Positions 1-8,160 of a stretch of DNA of 25,276 bases are shown here, piece by piece; the stretch's first letter is position 1; every line of letters starts with the position of its first letter. Source of the stretch: UBA1361 sp035647455 (GTDB taxonomy: Bacteria; Bacillota_I; Bacilli_A; RFN20; CAG-826). The translations under genes and the position numbers were made by a program. The stretch lies in the NCBI GenBank assembly GCA_035647455.1, contig DASRNI010000004.1, forward strand, positions 1-25,276, in the 5' to 3' direction. The notes under the pieces were generated by a model that was not told the DNA's origin, searched no databases, and saw only the letters and a list, made by a program, of their open reading frames with translations.

Positions 1-1
1 A

Positions 2-991
2 ATGAGCGCTGTTTACCCGCGGAGAGTGAACTTTATCGCAGCAAAGAAGTTTTTTTATGAGCGACCATTAGGCAGCATTTTGCGGCTTGCACGTGCGATT
101 CCGAAGGCACTGCTTGAACCTGACTTAACGTCAACAATGACAAGTTTACGCACACTGCGCAAAGGGGCAATTTTAAGTTTATTTCCCGAAGGACAAATTA
201 CGTTAAGTGGGGAATTTTTAACACCAAGTTTTAGTGTAGCGAAACTTTTAAAAAAGGCCGCTGTTCCTGTTTATATTGTTAAGCATATTAATCCGTATTT
301 AGTGAATCCACCGTGGAATAAAAAAAGTTACCGCGGACGCATTACGACGGAAGTTTACGAGCTCTACACTGCGGAACAACTAGCGACTCTTACCGAACAA
401 GAAATATACGACGAAGTTTACAAAGCACTGCATCATAATCCGTTTGTCGAAAATAAAGTAAAGCGGCAAAAATACCGTGTTAAGGAACTAACGGATATTG
501 ATTTAATTCTTTACGAATGTCCCGTTTGTAAAGATGAAACATTAAGTTACCGGAAAAAAACGATTTTCTGCACAAGTTGCGATTACGAACGAACACTTGA
601 TCCGTACTGGCAGTTTGGGGATACAAACTTTTATGAACTTTATCTTGCGCAAGAACAAACAATGGAAAACAAAATGAAGCAAGATAAAAACTTTAGTTTA
701 AAAAGTTTTGTCACACTTGAAAGTTTCCGTGGTGATGAAATTGTTACTGTCGGCCACGGGACATTTAAAATGACGCTAGACGCATATTACTTTAGCGGAG
801 AAATTGACGGTTACACGACGGAACTTAAATTTCTGCCTCAACATGTGCCAAGTTTACCAAGCGACACGGGACAAAATGCGCAAATTTATCAAAATGGGCA
901 ACTTTATCAGTTCGTTTTTAGTGATCCAAAACTCCCGGTTAAGTTCCGCATGTTTAGTGAAATTAACTATCGCTTAAAAGGTTACAAATAA
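2..991 (+). CDS. PlsC-type acyltransferase with zinc ribbon, 5'-truncated by window edge
   Basis: The frame is open from the window edge. The family's motif I (NHxxxxD) is absent and must lie upstream, so the first ATG at base 2 is probably internal. The visible part starts within the lysophosphatidate acyltransferase fold. It has the FPEG motif III (residues 61-64 from base 2), which in the PlsC family helps bind the phosphate of the acceptor. A Cys4 zinc ribbon follows (C173, C176, C190, C193), then about 130 residues of predicted beta structure that could be a GRAM/PH-like domain. The expected role is acyl transfer to a lysophospholipid or related acceptor at the inner membrane face. The downstream gene at 1219 has the same layout and is a paralogue. 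A strong terminator follows. Family assignment is firm; the substrate is unknown. Confidence 0.8.
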   Translation: MSAVYPRRVNFIAAKKFFYERPLGSILRLARAIPKALLEPDLTSTMTSLRTLRKGAILSLFPEGQITLSGEFLTPSFSVAKLLKKAAVPVYIVKHINPYLVNPPWNKKSYRGRITTEVYELYTAEQLATLTEQEIYDEVYKALHHNPFVENKVKRQKYRVKELTDIDLILYECPVCKDETLSYRKKTIFCTSCDYERTLDPYWQFGDTNFYELYLAQEQTMENKMKQDKNFSLKSFVTLESFRGDEIVTVGHGTFKMTLDAYYFSGEIDGYTTELKFLPQHVPSLPSDTGQNAQIYQNGQLYQFVFSDPKLPVKFRMFSEINYRLKGYK

Positions 992-1023
992 ACGCCAAGT
1001 TAATATCGAACTTTATAATACAT

Positions 1024-1046
1024 ACCAGCCTACGGCTGGTTTTTTT
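1024..1046 (+). terminator. Rho-independent terminator after first acyltransferase gene
   Basis: A perfect 7-bp stem (ACCAGCC / GGCTGGT) with a TAC loop is followed directly by a T run. It lies 33 bases after the stop codon and separates the two acyltransferase genes into different transcription units. Confidence 0.9.
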
Positions 1047-1144
1047 CTTGGCGTAATATAAAACCGTAGTGAATCACTTCTTTTACTGATGCTTTTATGC
1101 ATAATTTTCACGAAAATTAGCCGTTAAGAAAACCCTTTCATTGC

Positions 1145-1172
1145 TTGGATAGGTAAATTTTACCGATATTGT
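1145..1172 (+). promoter_or_regulatory. Candidate promoter with a palindrome in the spacer
   Basis: TTGGAT (1145-1150) and TATTGT (1167-1172) are 16 bases apart, a modest match to a housekeeping promoter. The spacer holds a perfect 6-1-6 palindrome, GGTAAATTTTACC (1152-1164), placed where a repressor could block RNA polymerase. A promoter is needed here because the preceding gene ends in a terminator. The -10/-35 assignment is uncertain. Confidence 0.35.
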
Positions 1173-1218
1173 ATTAAGATGAAAATGTATCGATTTGTTG
1201 CAAAAGGAAGGTAACATC

Positions 1219-2463
1219 GTGAACAAACGGAAAAAGTATGTACGACGGCGCCACGAATTCTTTGCTAAAAGCGCACGCATTCTCTTCGGTTGGCTCCTTC
1301 GCTTAAAACTCGGCTACCGCGGGAAACGGGTCCGTCTCCATAAACAATATAAACCATATTTATTTATTAGTAATCACGTTTCGGCGTTTGATCCAATTTT
1401 GTCAACGCTTACGATGGGGGAACAAATTTATTATTTAGCGAGTGAACATATTTTTTCGAAAGGATTTACTTCGCGACTTTTAGAATACACATACGCGCCA
1501 ATTCCGAAAAGTAAAAGCCAAATTGATATCGCAGCAATTCGGCAAATAATTACGGTGAGTCAAGAAGGCGGCAATGTCGGAATTTATATTGAAGGCAATA
1601 GCACAATGACCGGGAACGTCTCAAGCGTCCCTGCGGCGATTGGTAAACTTGCCTTACTTTTAAAAAGACCTATCGTTATTTTTAACTTTGACGTCGGTTA
1701 CTTGAAAAATCCGCGGTGGAGCATTAGTAAGCGGAAGGGGACATTTAAAGGTGCAGTCAAAGAAGTTTTAAGTTACGAAGACTATAAAGATAAAGATGAA
1801 CAAGTTTTAAGTGATTACTTAATTAACGCTATAAGCGTTAACGCTTACGAACAAAATAAACATCAAACGTTCCCGGGTAAAAATAATGCGCGCGGACTTG
1901 AACGGCTAATTTTTACGTGTCCGGCGTGTAATGGTGTAAACACCCTCTTAACAAAAGGCAACAATTATTCGTGCACGGCGTGCCTTTTTACAATGCATTA
2001 CGACGCGAAAGGTTACTTGCATAGTGAAAAGTTTTCCGCACCTAAAACAACAATCGCGCTCGACAAAGAAAACAAGTTACGTTACCAAGAACTTTGGCTT
2101 AAAAATAAAGAAATGCAGGTCACTGCGCATGCTACGTATAGCGATTTATCGCAAAGGCGCCGCAAAAAACGCGGTGTTGTTCATGTTACGTTTAATAAAG
2201 CGGGGCTTCATTTTGCTTTCACAAATAAACAAGCCCCAATCTTTTTCCGAATCGACGAAATTAATATGATTGCGATGGCCCAAAAAGAAAATGTCATTGT
2301 TTACTTAAATAATGGGGCAACGAAATTATTACAATTATCACGGCAAACAAAAGCCAGCGCCTATCAGTTCGTTGTTACATTTCAAATTGTTACGAATATT
2401 TTAAAATATGAAAAAGCTCATCAAAAAACTAAACGACTAACGCCCGACGCGTTAGGCTTGTAA
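1219..2463 (+). CDS. PlsC-type acyltransferase with zinc ribbon and C-terminal GRAM/PH-like region
   Basis: I chose the GTG at 1219 because AAGGAAGG lies just upstream; the TTG at 1195 would put that site inside the gene. The 414-residue product has motif I NHVSAFD (H53, D58), the catalytic His-Asp pair of the PlsC/LPLAT family. Motif III is altered: EGNSTMTG (from E125) rather than FPEGxRS. A Cys4 zinc ribbon follows (C234, C237, C252, C255). The last 130 or so residues are basic and beta-rich, possibly GRAM/PH-like. It has no clear membrane span and a very basic N-terminus, so it is probably a peripheral inner-membrane enzyme. It is 10 bases upstream of the symporter gene and shares its transcript. 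Acyltransferase identity is solid; the acceptor, which may not be lysophosphatidate, is open. Confidence 0.82.
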   Translation: MNKRKKYVRRRHEFFAKSARILFGWLLRLKLGYRGKRVRLHKQYKPYLFISNHVSAFDPILSTLTMGEQIYYLASEHIFSKGFTSRLLEYTYAPIPKSKSQIDIAAIRQIITVSQEGGNVGIYIEGNSTMTGNVSSVPAAIGKLALLLKRPIVIFNFDVGYLKNPRWSISKRKGTFKGAVKEVLSYEDYKDKDEQVLSDYLINAISVNAYEQNKHQTFPGKNNARGLERLIFTCPACNGVNTLLTKGNNYSCTACLFTMHYDAKGYLHSEKFSAPKTTIALDKENKLRYQELWLKNKEMQVTAHATYSDLSQRRRKKRGVVHVTFNKAGLHFAFTNKQAPIFFRIDEINMIAMAQKENVIVYLNNGATKLLQLSRQTKASAYQFVVTFQIVTNILKYEKAHQKTKRLTPDALGL

Positions 2464-2473
2464 GGAGGAAACG

Positions 2474-3934
2474 ATGAATTTACTTATAACAACCGACAAC
2501 TTTGGTGTCTTTTGGTACCCGCTTGTCCAACTTGGCTTTATTGCAGCCTTGTTACTTTTAGGAAATACGTTACGGCGAAAAATTCCGTTTTTACGTAAAT
2601 TTCTCGTCCCAACCGGTTTAATCGCGGGGTTTTTAGGTCTCGGTTTAAAGTACGTTTTTCTTGCAACCGACATTAATATTGACGGTTTACGTTTAATTGA
2701 TGAAAACTATATGCATTTTGTCACTTATCACGCCCTTGCCATCGGTTTTATCGCGCTTGGTTTTGTTCAGTCCACAAAACCGCAACAAAAAGACGGTCGG
2801 CCACTTAAATCGGGTTTCTTAATCGTTGGCGGCTATTTAATTCAAGGCGTCGTTGGCGTGCTCGCAAGTATTTTACTAAGTCTTGTCTTCGCTAACTATG
2901 CGCTTGGTCAAGCACCATACGCTGGTATCTTGTTACCAATGGCGTTTGGCCAAGGTCCTGGTCAAGCCGGTAATATTGGGGGCACGTTTGAAACACTCGC
3001 AAACGCTGATGGAACGCTAGCGGCGAACGCTCTTGTTGGGGGCCGTGACTTTGGGCTTAGTCTTGCCGCCTTTGGCTTTATTGTGGCGACAATCATCGGA
3101 ACGATTTTACTGAACATCATGAATAAAAAAGGTGTTGTAAAGCGTTACGGAGAAGACGAAGTAAATAAAACACGTGAATTACTCATCGTTGATCACGAAG
3201 ACGAAATTCCCGTCGTTGAATCGATGGATAAATTTACCGTCCAAGTTGCCCTTGTGCTCGGTGCGTATTTAATTACATTTGGTGTACTTAAACTTTTAGA
3301 CTTTCTTATTGTTGATCTTTTCGGTGTCCAAGCACTGCGTTCAATTTTATGGGGCTTTAACTTTTTATTCGCAATTTTAGTAACTGTTGCCGCTAAAGCG
3401 ATTATTAAACGACTCCGCAAGCGTGGTTTGATGAAACGACGTTATAACAATAACTACATGCAAAATCGCATCGCGGGAGTTGCTTTTGATATGATGATTA
3501 CCGCTGGTGTTATTTCGATTAACTTTGGCAAACTTAACGACCCTTCAATGTGGATTCTTTTCGTTGTCCTTGTTGCGTTAGGGTCATTAACAGCGTACAT
3601 TTATATGCTTATTCTTAGTAAAAAGTATTTTCCCCGGACAAGATGGTACACTTTCTTTGCCTTTTTTGGGCTTTTAACGGGAACAACTAGCGAAGGAATT
3701 GCTTTACTTCGTGAAATTGATCCGTATTACGAAAGCCGTGTTGCTGAAGATATGGTGAATGGCGCGGGGATGGCGGCGATTTTTGGGGCGCCGCTCTTAG
3801 TAATTGTGATGTTTGTTACCCAAGGCCCGTTATTAATGTGGATTAGTTTTGGGCTTCTTGTTGTACTTTTCACAATTATGATGCTTGGTCTGCATTTCTA
3901 TACTAGACGCAAAGAAAAAGAGTTAAACAAGTAA
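2474..3934 (+). CDS. gltS: GltS-family sodium/glutamate symporter
   Basis: A 486-residue polytopic membrane protein with about ten or more hydrophobic spans. ATG 2474 has an excellent AAGGAGG site (2462-2468) that overlaps the stop codon of the acyltransferase gene, so the two are translationally close. Two halves show the glycine-rich re-entrant motifs typical of the ESS/GltS family: GQGPGQAGNIGGTFE in the first half and GLLTGTTSEGIALLREIDP then NGAGMAAIFGAP in the second. Family members import glutamate with sodium. The protein is longer than the roughly 400 residues of E. coli GltS, partly because of a charged cytoplasmic loop after about residue 215. The substrate could be another acidic amino acid. 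No terminator is evident in the 101 bases before the convergent nuclease gene. Confidence 0.75.
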   Translation: MNLLITTDNFGVFWYPLVQLGFIAALLLLGNTLRRKIPFLRKFLVPTGLIAGFLGLGLKYVFLATDINIDGLRLIDENYMHFVTYHALAIGFIALGFVQSTKPQQKDGRPLKSGFLIVGGYLIQGVVGVLASILLSLVFANYALGQAPYAGILLPMAFGQGPGQAGNIGGTFETLANADGTLAANALVGGRDFGLSLAAFGFIVATIIGTILLNIMNKKGVVKRYGEDEVNKTRELLIVDHEDEIPVVESMDKFTVQVALVLGAYLITFGVLKLLDFLIVDLFGVQALRSILWGFNFLFAILVTVAAKAIIKRLRKRGLMKRRYNNNYMQNRIAGVAFDMMITAGVISINFGKLNDPSMWILFVVLVALGSLTAYIYMLILSKKYFPRTRWYTFFAFFGLLTGTTSEGIALLREIDPYYESRVAEDMVNGAGMAAIFGAPLLVIVMFVTQGPLLMWISFGLLVVLFTIMMLGLHFYTRRKEKELNK

Positions 3935-4035
3935 ATGAAATGCTGAAAGCAACTGAAAACTCTGCTATTTTCGTTTAAACTAATAAAAACACGTTCAATT
4001 AAGTTAGTACGGTTTTGTTTACTTTTTGGAGTGGT

Positions 4036-6447
4036 TTACGCCTTTTTACGTCGCAAGACGAAGTAACCACCAAAGATAGCGAAGGTCATAATTAAGACGT
4101 ATATATAACCTTCAGCGGTATTAATAACAACGCTTGTTGGTTGTTCATTAGTTTCTTGATCAATTAATTCGTACGGATAAGCGTCACCATTTGCAACAGC
4201 CCATGCTTCATAGCGCAGGCGACCATCCGGCATAATGCCGTAATCGCCTTCTTTAAAGTACGTTAATTGCCCGTCACCAACTTTTTCAATCCCATTTTCA
4301 TTTTCTTCATAAACGTCGTCACTTAATTTAAGTACCATTTCTTTTGCTGGTTCGTAACGCGTGAGACATTGATCTTTATTTGCCGTTTCAAGTAGTTCTG
4401 CATAATCTTCACCTTCCTGAACTTCGACAGTTGGAACGTTATTAAGAAGGATTTTTTCAGCAACGCTTAAAGCACTGTTCTTTGGGGTAGGGTCATTAAC
4501 GAGAAAATCATTAGCGTTATGACGTGTATCAACTACTTCACCATCAACAAATTTACGTTGATAAGAGCGTACGTTCGTTCCCCCTGTTCTTCTAGCACCG
4601 AGCGCAAAGATAGTGCTTGTCCCGCCGCCACCAAGGAAATCAATCATTTCGGGGATTTCATCCATGTCAGTTTCACCATTAATCGAAAGGGCAACATCAC
4701 TCTCATCTCGCTGATAAGTTAATGGCGTAGCACTATTAACAAGGGCAACATATAAGTCAGTTGCTCCCATGTTGCGCTGGCCATATAAGTCCGCTAGTGG
4801 TAAATCAACACCCGTTGAACCACCGGTATAAAAATGGACAAGAAAGTAACTTTTTGGTTGAATTATTCCTTCTAAACTAATTACTTTAAACGTGGCAGTA
4901 TTTGTCGTTGCCGAATGTTGGAGTGATTTGCCAGCTAAATTAATCGACTCATCACTTGCGTTGTAAAGTTCAACGAAGTCACTCTTAAGTGGTGCATTAG
5001 TATTACCGCCACCACCGTAAACTTCACTAATTTTCAGTGCATCACGAAGTGTGATTTCTTTAACATTAATCGTATAAGAAGCACTTTCTGTTTGTGAAAT
5101 TGATGTTTCGGGGCCGGTTTGTTTTTCATGTGTAAAAGTAATGTTAACTGTTTGTTCACCGGTAACAGTTAAAAGTTCACTTGCTTCGTAATCACTTTGA
5201 TAGTTACGAACAACTTTTGAACTACCATCACTAAAATAAGCACGAACAGCAAGTCCAGCAAAGGAAAAGGCATCTTCTTTAAAGTATGTTTTCTTGACGT
5301 TTTCCGTATTAAGTTCAAGATGCGTTAAATCTAATAAACGGAATGAGTCACTATATAGACCTTTTGACGAAGTTTCGGTTTCGGTTGAAGCACCTGGTGC
5401 AGCGGAGTTAATCACTGCAGAATCAAACGCAATCCGTGCCCATTCGGGGTGATCAATAAATGGATTCCGATTTTTTTGGAAGTTAAGTGCAATTAAATCA
5501 TTGCGGCGAATTTCAAAATCACTCACCGGATCTTCTTCGTTCCATTGTAATAATGTTTCTAAGTCACCAGCTAAACCCGGAAAACCTGGTAGCGCAGTAC
5601 GAGCACTTGGTGAACCATTAGTGAGCGCTAAACTCGGGCGTTCATCATCAACATATTCATAGTAACGGGCAGCCATATAAAACATTGCCCGCGCAATATC
5701 GCCCTTAAACTCATCAAGTGGTTCAAAGACTTTAGCGTCGTAACCATCGATTTTACCGTTATAACCAGATATATCACCTTTATCATTTGGATAACCTTTG
5801 CGGTCAATTGTCGGTGTTGCGTAGTTATAGTTGCTGTGGGCTTGTTGGTTACCAAGTCGGTCACTTGGCCATAAAGCATGGAGATCACTACCAGCACCCA
5901 TGCCGCGGCCGTAATAACCAAGACTTTGCGCCCAAATATGTTCTTTATCAAACGTAACTTTCCCGCCTTCTTCATTGCGATATTTATCTGCGGTATTGAT
6001 ATCATCATTATAATCAGCGTATAGTTTAACTAAATACGGATTATCGTCACCTTCACTTTCATCTGTTGTATGCGTAAATTTATAACTTTCTTCTTGAGCC
6101 GCTGTTAGGGGACTAAAATCCCAATTACGGTCGGTAATTTTATAAACAGGACCAAGTGACGCGTATGTATATTCTTCGTGATCACGAATATTATCATAAA
6201 GTGCGGCAAGAAGAGCATCACCTTTCAGCCCGTTAACATCCGCTTTATCACGACTACCATCATAATAAGCATTAACATCAGCATCTGTTGGTTCACTTAA
6301 ATCAAGCTTTCTTGTTCCAAGCTCACCAGCGACGGGTGTATAAGCTGGTGGCGCTCCTTCTTCAGCACTTACTTTTGTATTTGTTACGCTTAACCCGCCA
6401 AAAAGTAAAGCAAAGTTAATAAATATTAAACTAAATTTCTTTTGCAT
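4036..6447 (-). CDS. Secreted, membrane-anchored endonuclease I-family DNase with Ig-like and lamin-tail domains
   Basis: The 803-residue protein begins with a signal peptide, with likely cleavage after VSA at residue 28. Residues 70-345 match endonuclease I (EndA/BsnA family): KEHIWAQSL (H170), DLHALWPSD, then N200 with HSNYNY, the metal- and DNA-binding core, and KNRNPFIDHPEWA near 325-337. A bacterial Ig-like domain follows (about 375-462, with RAYFSDGSSKVV). Residues 468-650 resemble a lamin-tail domain (LKISEVYGGGG, DFVELYNASD). The C-terminus has one membrane span and the basic tail RRKKA, without LPXTG. A GGAGG site is present on the minus strand (6457-6461). It probably degrades extracellular DNA for nucleotides or defence. 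It is transcribed toward the symporter and away from the maltodextrin operon, so a link to starch use is not implied. Confidence 0.88.
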   Translation of the reverse strand: MQKKFSLIFINFALLFGGLSVTNTKVSAEEGAPPAYTPVAGELGTRKLDLSEPTDADVNAYYDGSRDKADVNGLKGDALLAALYDNIRDHEEYTYASLGPVYKITDRNWDFSPLTAAQEESYKFTHTTDESEGDDNPYLVKLYADYNDDINTADKYRNEEGGKVTFDKEHIWAQSLGYYGRGMGAGSDLHALWPSDRLGNQQAHSNYNYATPTIDRKGYPNDKGDISGYNGKIDGYDAKVFEPLDEFKGDIARAMFYMAARYYEYVDDERPSLALTNGSPSARTALPGFPGLAGDLETLLQWNEEDPVSDFEIRRNDLIALNFQKNRNPFIDHPEWARIAFDSAVINSAAPGASTETETSSKGLYSDSFRLLDLTHLELNTENVKKTYFKEDAFSFAGLAVRAYFSDGSSKVVRNYQSDYEASELLTVTGEQTVNITFTHEKQTGPETSISQTESASYTINVKEITLRDALKISEVYGGGGNTNAPLKSDFVELYNASDESINLAGKSLQHSATTNTATFKVISLEGIIQPKSYFLVHFYTGGSTGVDLPLADLYGQRNMGATDLYVALVNSATPLTYQRDESDVALSINGETDMDEIPEMIDFLGGGGTSTIFALGARRTGGTNVRSYQRKFVDGEVVDTRHNANDFLVNDPTPKNSALSVAEKILLNNVPTVEVQEGEDYAELLETANKDQCLTRYEPAKEMVLKLSDDVYEENENGIEKVGDGQLTYFKEGDYGIMPDGRLRYEAWAVANGDAYPYELIDQETNEQPTSVVINTAEGYIYVLIMTFAIFGGYFVLRRKKA

Positions 6448-6732
6448 TTTTTAAAACCTCCAGAGCATATAAATTAAATTTTATAAGCATATTATTATAA
6501 ACAATATTCTGCTTTTTTGCCGTGCAAACGAACCAAAATCCCGTTTTATCGCTAAATTTTACCGATTAAGCAACTTTTTTCTGTTTTAGGTTAGCAACTT
6601 TTCGCTGTGGTGCACTCTTTACGTTTATTTATATAAACGGAATAAAAGTAATTTTTCCCACTTTTTTTTATAAATTCGTTGCAAGATGTAAGGGCTTTTA
6701 TGTTATTATATATTTACAAAGGAGATTTGCAT
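6448..6732. promoter_or_regulatory. Divergent intergenic region with several candidate regulatory repeats
   Basis: This 285-base gap separates the nuclease gene (leftward) from the maltodextrin operon (rightward). It holds a TATAAT on the minus strand (6494-6499), possibly the nuclease -10. A weak cre-like box lies at 6522-6536 (TGCAAACG core). A 10-base direct repeat AGCAACTTTT occurs at 6569-6578 and 6593-6602, 24 bases apart. A 7-4-7 inverted repeat (CGTTTAT / ATAAACG) lies at 6622-6639, 40 bases upstream of the operon promoter. No small open frame with a ribosome site was seen. Site functions are inferred from position only. Confidence 0.45.
6679..6709 (+). promoter_or_regulatory. Promoter of the maltodextrin operon
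   Basis: TTGCAA (6679-6684) and TATTAT (6704-6709) are 19 bases apart. The -10 is preceded by TGT (6701-6703), giving an extended -10 element that would compensate for the long spacer. Transcription would start near 6716, leaving a very short leader before the ribosome site AAAGGAG at 6718-6724, so the exact start needs mapping. Confidence 0.5.
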
Positions 6733-8061
6733 ATGCCAAAAGTTAAACTGCATAGCATTGGAAAACGCTATGAAGGTAACGAAAATTTTAGTGTTACCGA
6801 TTTTACCCTTGATATTAAAGAAAAGGAGTTTATCGTTTTTGTTGGTCCTTCGGGATGTGGAAAATCAACAACGTTACGGATGATTGCCGGACTTGAAGAT
6901 ATCACAACTGGTGATCTTTACATTGACGGTGCGCGGGTCAACGACCTTGCCCCAAAAGATCGCGGGATTGCGATGGTCTTCCAAAGTTACGCCCTTTATC
7001 CGCATATGAGTGTGTACGATAATATGGCGTTTAGTTTACGAATTAAACGTTTCCCCCAAGAAGAAATTGATCGCCGCGTTCGTGAAGCTGCGAAAATTCT
7101 CGAAATTGACCACTACTTAGAACGTAAACCACGCGCCCTTAGTGGCGGGGAAAGACAGCGTGTTGCCTTAGGTCGCGCGATTGTCCGCCAAACCGAAGTT
7201 GTCTTAATGGACGAACCGCTGAGTAACCTTGACGCGAAACTACGTGTCCAAATGCGGAGTGAAATTATTCGCTTACATAATCAGCTCGGCAGTACGACTG
7301 TTTATGTCACGCACGACCAAACGGAAGCAATGACGATGGCTGATCGGATTGTCATTATGAAAGATGGTTACATTATGCAAGTTGATTCTCCAATTGATGT
7401 ATACCATAATCCAAACAACTTATTCGTCGCGAGCTTTATCGGTTCACCACCGATGAACTTCCTTGATGTTAAAGTAACGAAGGACGCGCTTGTTTTTGGT
7501 AAAGTCGAGCGTCCGGAAGTTAAGGAAGAAGTCCTTGAAGAAGCCGTGGAAGAACTTGAAGTCGCACCAAAACGACGTAAACTCTTCAAACGGAAAGCAA
7601 AAGACGAAAACGGTAATGGGGACGAAGACGAACTTTCACGTGAATTTAAAGAAGCGGTTGTTAGTCGCCCTGATGACGTCTTTGTGGAAACCGGTAAAAT
7701 GCCGTTATCACCCGAACTTAAAAAGCGACTTAAAGATCACATCGGTAAACGGCTTGTGCTTGGTGTTCGTCCGGAAAACATTAATTACGCCGATACTGAT
7801 TTAGGCGCGAAATATAAAGAAGCAAACTTCAACATGAAAATCGAAGTTAGTGAACTTCTTGGTAACGAATACATTTTACATGGTCACTTTATGGGCCAAC
7901 GCATCATTGCGAAAGTTCTTGTTCATCCCGAACACCGCCTTGATATTGGTCAATCTTTAGACTTAGTGCTTGATCTTGATAAAATCCACTTCTTTACCGT
8001 TGATGACGCGGATAAAGTGACAAAACTTCATCCAGCCGAACAAAACTTACGTATTGTTTAG
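6733..8061 (+). CDS. malK: Maltodextrin ABC transporter ATP-binding protein (MalK/MsmX type)
   Basis: The start is ATG 6733, eight bases after AAAGGAG. The in-frame TTG at 6679 lies in the promoter and is not used here. The 442-residue product has Walker A GPSGCGKST (38-46), Q-loop Q84, signature LSGGE (136-140), Walker B VVLMDEP with E161, and H-loop H194, so the ATPase is complete. The C-terminal regulatory domain (TOBE/MOBE-like, ending LHPAEQNLRIV) is interrupted at about 258-315 by a highly charged insertion containing a basic KRRKLFKRKAK stretch. The insertion explains why it is longer than the usual 370 or so residues. It couples ATP hydrolysis to oligosaccharide import through the MalFG permease encoded downstream. 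Being the first gene of the operon, it may be dedicated to this system; MsmX-type ATPases often serve several importers. It is the only complete gene here ending in TAG. Confidence 0.93.
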   Translation: MPKVKLHSIGKRYEGNENFSVTDFTLDIKEKEFIVFVGPSGCGKSTTLRMIAGLEDITTGDLYIDGARVNDLAPKDRGIAMVFQSYALYPHMSVYDNMAFSLRIKRFPQEEIDRRVREAAKILEIDHYLERKPRALSGGERQRVALGRAIVRQTEVVLMDEPLSNLDAKLRVQMRSEIIRLHNQLGSTTVYVTHDQTEAMTMADRIVIMKDGYIMQVDSPIDVYHNPNNLFVASFIGSPPMNFLDVKVTKDALVFGKVERPEVKEEVLEEAVEELEVAPKRRKLFKRKAKDENGNGDEDELSREFKEAVVSRPDDVFVETGKMPLSPELKKRLKDHIGKRLVLGVRPENINYADTDLGAKYKEANFNMKIEVSELLGNEYILHGHFMGQRIIAKVLVHPEHRLDIGQSLDLVLDLDKIHFFTVDDADKVTKLHPAEQNLRIV

Positions 8062-8113
8062 TAATGCCTAATAGGCAGTTATTAATAAACTTGTGTAAAC
8101 AAAAATTTACATA

Positions 8114-8139
8114 GAATTAAAGTCGTTTTGACTTAATTC
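8114..8139 (+). other. Stem-loop just upstream of malE
   Basis: GAATTAAAGTC and GACTTAATTC form a 10-bp stem with one bulged A and a GTTTT loop. It ends 12 bases before the ribosome site of malE. An A run, not a T run, follows, so it is not a terminator on this strand. It could stabilise the 5' end of a processed malE message. Confidence 0.45.
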
Positions 8140-8160
8140 AAAAAAAGAAAGGAGAAATTT

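Noticed and set aside
3935..4035. Convergent gap expected to hold a terminator for gltS and the nuclease
   Set aside because: Only very weak pairings (about 5 bp) and no stem followed by a clear T run were found, so no terminator is called.
5628..6008. 126-residue minus-strand open frame within the nuclease gene
   Set aside because: It lies in another frame over the catalytic domain of a clearly real gene, with low-complexity hydrophobic sequence and no ribosome site.
6679..6732. Upstream TTG start for the ATPase, and TTG 1195 for the second acyltransferase
   Set aside because: Both would place the promoter or ribosome site inside the gene; ATG 6733 and GTG 1219 have well-spaced ribosome sites.
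8091..8117. TTGTGT / TAGAAT as a separate malE promoter
   Set aside because: The spacer is only 15 bases and both boxes are weak; transcription from the upstream promoter is enough to explain malE.
8114..8139. Stem-loop upstream of malE as a terminator
   Set aside because: It is followed by an A run, not a T run, and there is no convincing promoter before malE to restart transcription.
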